A stretch of DNA of 16,298 bases from contig JBBRND010000056.1 of the NCBI GenBank assembly GCA_038230515.1, forward strand, positions 1 to 16,298, in the 5' to 3' direction. Shown here one piece after another: positions 1-4,931 of the stretch; the stretch's first letter is position 1; each line of letters starts with the position of its first letter. Source of the stretch: JAPLDB01 sp038230515 (lineage in GTDB: Bacteria; Bacteroidota; Bacteroidia; AKYH767-A; 2013-40CM-41-45). A program made the position numbers and the translations under genes. Under the pieces are notes generated by a model. That model saw only the letters and a list, made by a program, of their open reading frames with translations, did not search any database and was not told the origin of the DNA.

Positions 1-222
1 AGCCACGCGGCTTGAGCAATAATTCCTTTTTCTTCTTCGTGCTAATTAGTGAAATTAGTGGCAACCTTTTTTCTTCATTCGTAAATTCGTAATCAATTCG
101 TTATTCGTTGATCACCTTTTTCTTCTTCATAGCATTTGCTGCAAAAAAAAAGTCCGCTCACCAGCAGACTTTTTTCTTTCGTATTTCGCAGCTCACACCT
201 TCTTCAATACAATCCTCCTCTG
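1..222. repeat. Repeat module copy A (palindrome edge, T-rich tract, terminator, gene tail)
   Basis: This block matches bases 2105-2326 without indels and with only four substitutions that I can find. It begins inside the AAGCC/GGCTT mini-hairpin that ends each palindromic element, so a fourth palindrome lies just off the window. It continues through a T-rich tract containing repeated ATTCGT words, then a hairpin terminator, and ends in the last ten codons of a paralogue of the gene at 2297-3220. Identity stops abruptly at base 223. A recent segmental duplication or recombination between repeats is inferred. Confidence 0.9.
146..175 (-). terminator. Hairpin terminator, module copy A
   Basis: A 13-bp stem (146-158 with 163-175) closes a CACC loop and is flanked by an A-run on the left, which gives a U-tract when read on the minus strand. 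The one imperfect pair is C:A in plus-strand RNA but a G:U wobble in minus-strand RNA, so the hairpin is better formed on the minus strand. It lies just downstream of the gene-tail remnant at 193-225. Confidence 0.75.
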
Positions 223-225
223 AAT
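193..225 (-). pseudogene. C-terminal remnant of a paralogue of the 2297-3220 gene
   Basis: Read on the minus strand, these bases give IQRRIVLKKV and a TGA stop. The intact gene at 2297-3220 ends LQRRIVLKKV with the same stop and the same downstream sequence. Upstream of the glutamine codon the similarity is lost, so nearly the whole gene body is missing. I infer a deletion or recombination scar of a second copy of that gene rather than a functional gene. Confidence 0.75.
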
Positions 226-231
226 CCACCT

Positions 232-261
232 CCTGACAGGTAGTTTTTTTCTCCTGTCAGG
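232..261. repeat. Perfect 9-bp inverted repeat around a T-run
   Basis: CCTGACAGG (232-240) is exactly complementary to CCTGTCAGG (253-261), separated by 12 bases that include seven consecutive T. It sits just beyond the breakpoint where the duplicated module loses identity to its partner. It could be a small hairpin or the end of a mobile remnant. The role is unknown. Confidence 0.6.
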
Positions 262-344
262 TATCAACAATAATTTCTTTTCCTCTTCGTGGCAATCACT
301 GCAATAAAAAAATCCGCTTTCACCGTCCCCTTTTTATCAACCCA

Positions 345-445
345 GTCATGCCAGACACGCCTTTTAAAAATTGGTTCCGCGTTAGCGGAATGCCCCAGGC
401 AAAATTTTTAAACAGCGTGGGCGGCATGACGAAGCCCCGCGGCTT
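345..445. repeat. REP-like palindromic element, copy 1
   Basis: An 86-bp imperfect palindrome (345-430) starts GTCATGCC and ends GGCATGAC. A central perfect hairpin, TTCCGC-GTTA-GCGGAA, lies at 375-390, and a second mini-hairpin AAGCC-CCGC-GGCTT directly follows at 432-445. The same element recurs at 614-699 and 2017-2102, and its right edge is seen at base 1. All three full copies are 86 bp long with the same orientation and flanks. It resembles bacterial REP/BIME or MITE-type elements. No transposase is visible in the window. Confidence 0.85.
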
Positions 446-583
446 GAGCAATAATTCCTTTTTCTTCTTCGTGCTAATTAGTGAAATTCGTGGCAACCTT
501 TTTTCTTCATTCGTAAATTCGTAATCAATTCGTTATTCGTTGATCACCTTTTTCTTCTTCGTAGCATTTGCTGCAAAAAAAAA
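433..583. repeat. Repeat module copy B (T-rich tract without terminator)
   Basis: These bases match 1-151 with three differences: the palindrome-edge hairpin loop, ATTCGT in place of ATTAGT, and one base near 561. After the A-run at 575-583 the sequence enters a C-rich link (584-613) leading to the next palindrome instead of the terminator stem found in copies A, C and D. The tract holds closely spaced ATTCGT words and a CTAATTAG palindrome. No coding potential is credible here. Confidence 0.8.
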
Positions 584-613
584 TCCCCTCCCCAACATTC
601 TTCAATCAACCCA

Positions 614-714
614 GTCATGCCAGACACGCCTTTTAAAAATTGGTTCCGCGTTAGCGGAATGCCACAGGCAAAATTTTTAAAAGGCGTGGGCGGCATGACG
701 AAGCCACGCGGCTT
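614..714. repeat. REP-like palindromic element, copy 2
   Basis: This is the best-paired copy. The left arm from 614 and the right arm ending at 699 are complementary, including an uninterrupted stretch ACGCCTTTTAAAAATT, with mismatches confined to three bases near the outer end. The central TTCCGC-GTTA-GCGGAA hairpin is at 644-659, and the AAGCC-ACGC-GGCTT mini-hairpin follows at 701-714. Confidence 0.85.
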
Positions 715-790
715 GAGCAACATTTTTTCTTCTTCGTAACATTTGCTGCAAAAAAAAGTCCGCTCACCAGCGGACTTTTTTCTTATTCGT
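702..790. repeat. Repeat module copy C, internally deleted
   Basis: It begins with the same palindrome edge as the other copies (agccacgcggcttgagcaa) but jumps directly to the final part of the T-rich tract (cttcttcgtaacatttgctgc), lacking about 100 bases present in copies A, B and D. It ends in an intact terminator hairpin. The tract is therefore dispensable or prone to deletion. Confidence 0.75.
752..781. terminator. Hairpin terminator, module copy C
   Basis: A perfect 13-bp stem (752-764 with 769-781) closes a CACC loop, with A-run and T-run on opposite sides, so it could terminate transcripts from either strand. Here the pair that is imperfect in copies A and D is a full G:C. Confidence 0.65.
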
Positions 791-796
791 CTAATC

Positions 797-911
797 ACCT
801 GTCTTCCTGCCATCCGCTGTAACTCCGGCTATCCGCACATGCTTTCGCTATGCGGGGTTTCCGCTTCTGTCAGGGCTATTGCACTCAGTGCACAGTTTCA
901 TAGCAACAGGT
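797..911. other. Structured non-coding block with nested inverted repeats
   Basis: ACCTGT (797-802) can pair with ACAGGT (906-911). Inside it are CCGCA (833-837) with TGCGG (851-855), and a compound stem of GCTAT-TGCAC (875-884) with GTGCA (888-892) and ATAGC (900-904). Together this could fold as a closed branched structure. It has no significant open frame and I recognise no known RNA family. It may be a structured RNA or the fossil end of a mobile element. It is more GC-rich than its flanks. Confidence 0.35.
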
Positions 912-961
912 ATTAAATCCAAAAACAAAAAAAAGCAGTCATCTTCGTTTGAATTTTATTT

Positions 962-982
962 AGAGAGGTGGAAAACCTCTCT
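962..982. repeat. Perfect 8-bp hairpin upstream of the T9SS-protein gene
   Basis: AGAGAGGT (962-969) pairs perfectly with ACCTCTCT (975-982) around the loop GGAAA. It lies about 30 bases upstream of the candidate -7 box at 1012-1019 and is not followed by a strong T-run, so an operator or incidental hairpin is more likely than a terminator. Confidence 0.4.
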
Positions 983-1011
983 GAGTTTTCAAGCATTGAA
1001 AAAAAATAGCT

Positions 1012-1019
1012 TAATTTTG
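1012..1019 (+). promoter_or_regulatory. Candidate Bacteroidota -7 box (TAATTTTG)
   Basis: TAATTTTG fits the TAnnTTTG consensus exactly and lies 26 bases before the ATG at 1046. The -33 position holds only a weak TTTT (986-989, 22-bp spacing) instead of TTTG. Plausible but not strong. Confidence 0.4.
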
Positions 1020-1045
1020 GTAAATGGATCTTAGGAATTAAAAGC

Positions 1046-1945
1046 ATGAAAAAAAAATTACTCTTTTTTTTATTTTTTGCCATTGGCGCTTTTTATTCGT
1101 TCGCATTACATCATAACACTGCTTCTTACAAACCAATATTAAATAATTCCGTTTGGTTATCATCAGAATTGGATTTTGAAGGATATACTAATTCTTTACA
1201 AACTATTATTGGTGATACTGTAATAAACGGAAGCAACTATAAAATAATATACAGACTGTATGTACAACTACCGGGTATCAATAATAATCCTTATACAATC
1301 GGAGGGTATGACTACCTTTTTTACAGGGAAGACACTGTTACTAAACAATTATTTCAATATCGGCAATGGATGGGAGAGAGTTTAATTTTTGATTTTTCAA
1401 TGCAAATTGGAGATACTCTTCAAAGTATTAATTTTCCTGGTTATGCTCTTACAACAATTGACAGTATGATTACAAGTCAAGGATATAGAAGGCGTTTTAC
1501 TTTTTCCAACAACCCGGCACAACCAATTATTTGGGTTGAAGGCATCGGTAATCTAACTCTACCTTTTGTGAACGATGCTTTATATGATACAGTTTTTGCC
1601 CAAATATTATGTGTACATGAAAACGGAACCTTAGAGTATGAATATCCATATTTCGTACCCGTTACCTGCGGTCTTTACAATTCAATTACAGAAGGAGAGG
1701 ACAATAATAATGTATTTGTTTTCCCCAATCCAAACAATGGTCATTTCAAAATCATCTGCGACTACGGCAGAGACACACCAAAAAATATTTGGATATACGA
1801 TGCGCTCGGAAATATCATCACATCAAAAGTTGCCATTCTTTCAAATGAATTGCAACTCGATCTCAGTTTATATCCAAAAGGAGTTTACTATATTAAAGTA
1901 ACAAGCGAGAATCAAACTTCAATCAAAAAAATTATTTTAATATAG
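1046..1945 (+). CDS. Secreted protein with type IX secretion C-terminal sorting domain
   Basis: The 299-residue product begins with a classic signal peptide: MKKK, then a hydrophobic core of Leu and Phe to about residue 20. The central region (about 25-220) is beta-rich and resembles no family I can name. The last 75 residues form a type IX secretion sorting domain: VFVFPNPNNGHFKI at about 224-237, then IWIYDALGNII, a Leu-rich strand, LYPKGVYYIKV and a basic KKIILI end. In this family the domain directs export across the outer membrane by the Por machinery and is then removed, usually with attachment to the cell surface or release. It is a single gene surrounded by repeats, with no operon partners. 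Its function beyond surface or extracellular location is unknown. The start is supported by the signal peptide and the -7 box upstream. Confidence 0.9.
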   Translation: MKKKLLFFLFFAIGAFYSFALHHNTASYKPILNNSVWLSSELDFEGYTNSLQTIIGDTVINGSNYKIIYRLYVQLPGINNNPYTIGGYDYLFYREDTVTKQLFQYRQWMGESLIFDFSMQIGDTLQSINFPGYALTTIDSMITSQGYRRRFTFSNNPAQPIIWVEGIGNLTLPFVNDALYDTVFAQILCVHENGTLEYEYPYFVPVTCGLYNSITEGEDNNNVFVFPNPNNGHFKIICDYGRDTPKNIWIYDALGNIITSKVAILSNELQLDLSLYPKGVYYIKVTSENQTSIKKIILI

Positions 1946-1953
1946 TTGTTGTT

Positions 1954-1976
1954 AATTTATTTCGTAAGCATAAATT
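1954..1976. repeat. Weak AT-rich hairpin after the T9SS-protein gene
   Basis: AATTTAT (1954-1960) and ATAAATT (1970-1976) are perfectly complementary with a 9-base loop, starting nine bases after the stop codon. The stem has no G:C pairs and is followed by A rather than T, so a terminator role for the plus-strand gene is doubtful. Confidence 0.25.
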
Positions 1977-2016
1977 CAAAAAAAAACCCCCTCCCCAGCA
2001 TTCTTCAATCAACCCA

Positions 2017-2117
2017 GTCATGCCAGACACGCCTTTTAAAAATTGGTTCCGCGTTAGCGGAATGCCACAGGCAAATTTTTTAAACAGCGTGGGCGGCATG
2101 ACGAAGCCACGCGGCTT
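2017..2117. repeat. REP-like palindromic element, copy 3
   Basis: An 86-bp element (2017-2102) with the GTCATGCC/GGCATGAC ends, the central TTCCGC-GTTA-GCGGAA hairpin at 2047-2062 and the trailing AAGCC-ACGC-GGCTT hairpin at 2104-2117. It differs from copies 1 and 2 at only a few bases. It sits between the convergent ends of the genes at 1046-1945 and 2297-3220, the usual location of REP-type elements. Confidence 0.85.
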
Positions 2118-2326
2118 GAGCAATAATTCCTTTTTCTTCTTCGTGCTAATTAGTGAAATTAGTGGCAACCTTTTTTCTTCATTCGTAAATTCGTAACCAA
2201 TTCGTTATTCGTTGGTCACCTTTTTCTTCTTCATAACATTTGCTGCAAAAAAAAAGTCCGCTCACCAGCAGACTTTTTTCTTTCGTATTTCGCAGCTCAC
2301 ACCTTCTTCAACACAATCCTCCTCTG
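2105..2326. repeat. Repeat module copy D, overlapping the end of the 2297-3220 gene
   Basis: This is the intact partner of module copy A (1-222), with four substitutions and no gaps. It covers the palindrome edge, the T-rich tract with ATTCGT words, the terminator and the last ten codons of the minus-strand gene. It shows that the duplicated unit was continuous with the gene, not an independent intergenic insertion. Confidence 0.9.
2250..2279 (-). terminator. Rho-independent terminator of the 2297-3220 gene
   Basis: A 13-bp stem (2250-2262 with 2267-2279) closes a CACC loop, 17 bases past the stop codon of the minus-strand gene. The extra A residues at 2247-2249 extend the U-tract in minus-strand RNA, and the one non-Watson-Crick pair becomes a G:U wobble in that RNA. 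Position and strand both fit termination of the minus-strand gene. Confidence 0.8.
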
Positions 2327-3220
2327 CAACTCCTTCCCCGCAGCAATATGAACATTCGTCTCCGTCACCGTAATATAAGTATCAAGCTCCCATTTAAAAT
2401 CAAAATCACCCACAGGTAAATTAGTAGCATTAAACTTACCCTTCGCATCCGTAATCACCATCGTCACCAAAGTAGCAGTACCCGTCTTAAAAATACTAAA
2501 CCTCACATTACTCTTCGGCACATCAAGCTCATCCTTCACACTCCCCCTCACCTTTGCAGTAGTACTACCCAAATTTATAATCTCCCGCGCCTGCTTATAA
2601 GACTTCCAATACCCAACATTACTCACCTTAAGCGTATCAACCATCTTATCCATCTGCCCAACAAATAAATCCGCAACCACCTCCCCAACCATCCTCGAAA
2701 CATCCTTTTTTGCCTGACTCCGTGAAATCACAGCATTCCGCGGTTTCTGCGAAGCAGTCCTATACAACCCAATAGCACTACCCAAATCAGCAGGATCAGT
2801 CGCCAACGCACCAAACGTAATCGCACCCCCAATATTCGCAGCCGTAGCATTCTGAATCCCCTCACAAACATCATCCACATCCTCCTTTTGCGTCCCCGCC
2901 AGCTTACTCGCACTAATATTCACCAACGCCTTCAACGTATTATTATGAGTAGAATTCGCAAAACCAATAGTCGCATTCGCACACTTCATCGCAATCAACT
3001 CCATCGCCTTGCGCAACCCCTTTGTATCAAGCGTAACACCACTAGTCGAACCACCCCCAATAATATTAGCCCCATTTATCAAAACCATTTTCGTTTTCAC
3101 CTGACCAAGCACAGTCGCATAAGCAGAAATTCCCGAAGTCGCAGTCACGCTCCCAGGCAAATCACTCAAAACAATCACAGCATTAATCATATTCACACGA
3201 TTACTATCAGTCGCTTTCAT
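2297..3220 (-). CDS. Non-secreted protein with C-terminal carboxypeptidase-regulatory-like domain
   Basis: The 307-residue product has no signal peptide or membrane segment, so it is probably cytoplasmic or exported by an unusual route. Residues 1-215 are mainly helical by composition and unrecognised. They include a conserved-looking stretch around 180-215 (LFVGQMDKMVDTLK, then YWKSYKQAREIINLG). Residues from about 220 to the end look like a carboxypeptidase-regulatory-like beta-sandwich: VRGSVKDE, then ITDAKGKFNATNLPVGDFDFKW, ending in a strand and KKV. The coding strand is strikingly C-poor and GT-rich, unlike the neighbouring core genes. A 21-bp-period array lies upstream and a hairpin terminator downstream. 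A near-identical copy of its last ten codons and terminator remains at 143-225. Its overall design (helical front, beta-sandwich end, no export signal, upstream 21-bp array) parallels the gene at 15311-15949. Function unknown. Confidence 0.8.
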   Translation of the reverse strand: MKATDSNRVNMINAVIVLSDLPGSVTATSGISAYATVLGQVKTKMVLINGANIIGGGSTSGVTLDTKGLRKAMELIAMKCANATIGFANSTHNNTLKALVNISASKLAGTQKEDVDDVCEGIQNATAANIGGAITFGALATDPADLGSAIGLYRTASQKPRNAVISRSQAKKDVSRMVGEVVADLFVGQMDKMVDTLKVSNVGYWKSYKQAREIINLGSTTAKVRGSVKDELDVPKSNVRFSIFKTGTATLVTMVITDAKGKFNATNLPVGDFDFKWELDTYITVTETNVHIAAGKELQRRIVLKKV

Positions 3221-3747
3221 ACCAATTAAAATTTAGGGTGATAAAAATTCTCGGTAAATATATCCAAATAACAAGCACAAAAACACCACCCATTCAAAAA
3301 CATTGAAAATCAATAAAATAAAAATCGGGATGGTAACCAAACTCATCCACACAAGAGTAAAATCAATACGAATCCAACATAAATCCAATCGAAAAGTAAT
3401 CAAACTAATTGATACGGCAGCCAAACTCATTAAAAAGGCAACCAAACAAACTCACATAGCAACCAAAATCAATCAAACGGGAAATACAGAACTGAAATGG
3501 AATCCAAACCCACTAAGATGGCACCCAAAACCACTGCACCGTTCCAAAAAACCATTCAAACAAACACCAAAACACCTGCAAGTGGAAACAAAATCACCCC
3601 ACAAACTCAAAAGCAAGTCACACCAGCAGAAAAATTTTATCTAAGATAAGAAAACCCCATCACCCATTTTTATTAATGAGATAAGAGAAGAAATTATTCA
3701 ACCACACCTTCACACAAATCAAATCATTGGTGCAGCATAAAAATTAA
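3221..3747. other. Gene-free 527-bp region: leader, 21-bp array and AC-rich spacer
   Basis: It runs from the start of the 2297-3220 gene to the end of gcvT. It contains an AT-rich leader (3221-3332), the 21-bp-period array (3333-3626) and a spacer (3627-3747) with a short TTATCT-A-AGATAA palindrome near 3637. The plus strand is A- and C-rich with few G. A 113-codon plus-strand frame (3303-3644) and a 70-codon minus-strand frame (3233-3445) exist but reflect the repeat period and low complexity. I see no convincing gene. Confidence 0.6.
3333..3626. repeat. Degenerate 21-bp tandem array (array 1)
   Basis: Units start in strict phase at 3333, 3354, 3375, 3396, 3417, 3438, 3459, 3480, 3501, 3522, 3543, 3564, 3585 and 3606. 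The clearest are 3417-3437 (GCAGCCAAACTCATT...), 3438-3458 (GCAACCAAACAAACTC...) and 3459-3479 (GCAACCAAAATCAATC...). A loose plus-strand consensus is GYAACCAAA followed by an AC-rich second half. Related sequence may extend to about 3290. In the open plus frame each unit is a heptapeptide with Lys at position 3 in most units (VTKLIHT, VIKLIDT, AAKLIKK, ATKQTHI). The array lies 110 bp upstream of the 2297-3220 start codon. A 21-bp period equals two DNA turns as well as seven codons, so either protein-binding phasing or coding constraint could preserve it. Confidence 0.75.
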
Positions 3748-4851
3748 TCACCCCTTCCAAAACGGAACCCTCACTGTTTTTGCCCTAAGATTTTTGTCAC
3801 GAACCGGAATAAAAATCTCCATTCCCTCCTTAGCATACTCCGTTTTTACATACCCCATGCCTATTGCCTTTTGCAGAGAAGGCGATTGCGTACCCGAAGT
3901 TACATTCCCGATCTTCTCACCCTTTTCATTCACTATCTCATACCCATGCCGCGGAATCCCGCGATCAATCATTTCAAAACCCGTAAGTTTTAATCCCACA
4001 CCTTTTTCCTTTTGCAGTTTAAGTTCAGCAGAATTCGTAAACTCTTTTGTAAATTTTGTAATCCATCCAAGCCCCGCTTCAATAGGCGATGTAGTATCAT
4101 CAATATCATTCCCGTAAAGACAAAAACCCATCTCCAAACGCAACGTGTCTCTTGCACCCAGCCCAATTGGCTTTATCCCGAACGATTTTCCACTCTCAAA
4201 AATTGCATTCCATAGTTGAAGAGTCTGATTGTTTTCGCAATACACTTCAAATCCTCCAGCGCCAGTATAGCCGGTCGCAGATACCAGCACATTCTCTACA
4301 CCTGCAAACTTTCCTTTTGAGAAAGAGTAATATTCCATGCCGCGTAAATTCATTTCAGTTAACGGTTGAAGCACTTCAACCGCTTTTGGCCCTTGTACTG
4401 CAAGCAACGAAGTTTTGTCAGAGATGTTATGCATCTCTACTTTTCTGGTGTTGAATTTCTGAATCCAATTCCAATCTTTCTCAATATTCGATGCATTCAC
4501 AACAAGCATGTATGTCTTTTCATCAATGCGATATACAAGGAGATCATCAACAATTCCTCCCGCATCATTTGGCAAACATGAATATTGAACCTTCCCGTCA
4601 ACAAGTTTTGAAGCATCATTACTCGTTACCCGCTGAATGAGTTCAAGTGCATCAGTACCTTTCAGAATAAATTCCCCCATGTGAGATACATCAAACACGC
4701 CCACGCCTTTTCGCACAGTTTCGTGCTCTGCATTAATGCCCTCATAACTAACCGGCATCAGGTAACCCGCAAAGGGAACCATCTTTGCTCCCAATGATTG
4801 ATGCATGTCTGAGAGTACAGTATTTTTAAACTCTGTTGTGGTTGTTTCCAT
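3748..4851 (-). CDS. gcvT: Aminomethyltransferase, glycine cleavage system T protein
   Basis: GcvT transfers the aminomethyl carbon of glycine from the lipoyl group of H protein to tetrahydrofolate, releasing ammonia and forming 5,10-methylene-tetrahydrofolate. It acts in the cytosol. The 367-residue length is usual for the family. Visible hallmarks are GAKMVPFAGYLMPVSYEGI (about 21-39), GVFDVSHMGE (51-60), the catalytic-region GGIVDDLLVYR with the Asp pair at 102-103, SATGYTGAGGFEVYC in the middle, GARDTLRLEMGFCLYGND, and a C-terminal barrel with SGTQSPSL and IGMGYV. The start at 4851 is supported by a good upstream promoter and by normal N-terminal length. No gcvH or gcvP lies in the window, which is common in Bacteroidota where the genes are dispersed. 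The stop is TGA at 3748-3750. Confidence 0.97.
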   Translation of the reverse strand: METTTTEFKNTVLSDMHQSLGAKMVPFAGYLMPVSYEGINAEHETVRKGVGVFDVSHMGEFILKGTDALELIQRVTSNDASKLVDGKVQYSCLPNDAGGIVDDLLVYRIDEKTYMLVVNASNIEKDWNWIQKFNTRKVEMHNISDKTSLLAVQGPKAVEVLQPLTEMNLRGMEYYSFSKGKFAGVENVLVSATGYTGAGGFEVYCENNQTLQLWNAIFESGKSFGIKPIGLGARDTLRLEMGFCLYGNDIDDTTSPIEAGLGWITKFTKEFTNSAELKLQKEKGVGLKLTGFEMIDRGIPRHGYEIVNEKGEKIGNVTSGTQSPSLQKAIGMGYVKTEYAKEGMEIFIPVRDKNLRAKTVRVPFWKG

Positions 4852-4899
4852 AAAATAAAAGATAAGATGTTAGATTTAGTGTCAGTGAAGTAATAAGAA

Positions 4900-4931
4900 C
4901 AAAAATAGAGTCAATTTAATTTTGAAACAAA
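4900..4931 (-). promoter_or_regulatory. Bacteroidota-type promoter of gcvT
   Basis: On the minus strand a TTTG -33 box (4928-4931) is followed by 20 bases and an exact -7 box TATTTTTG (4900-4907). Spacing and boxes match the Bacteroidota housekeeping consensus. The -33 box lies inside the last codons of the upstream glycosyltransferase gene. The predicted transcript starts near 4893, giving a leader of about 40 bases, so gcvT can be expressed independently of its neighbour. Confidence 0.7.

Noticed and set aside
544..813. Minus-strand 89-codon frame across palindrome copy 2
   Set aside because: It shares a peptide with the frame at 1932-2168 only because both read through the same repeat element. 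The frame crosses the palindrome, T-rich tract and terminator, so it is not a gene.
1932..2168. Minus-strand 78-codon frame across palindrome copy 3
   Set aside because: Same repeat-derived reading as at 544-813, and it overlaps the end of the T9SS-protein gene.
3233..3445. Minus-strand 70-codon hydrophobic frame overlapping array 1
   Set aside because: The hydrophobic composition follows from GT-rich low-complexity DNA. It covers only part of the array and abuts the start of the next gene without a promoter or known domain.
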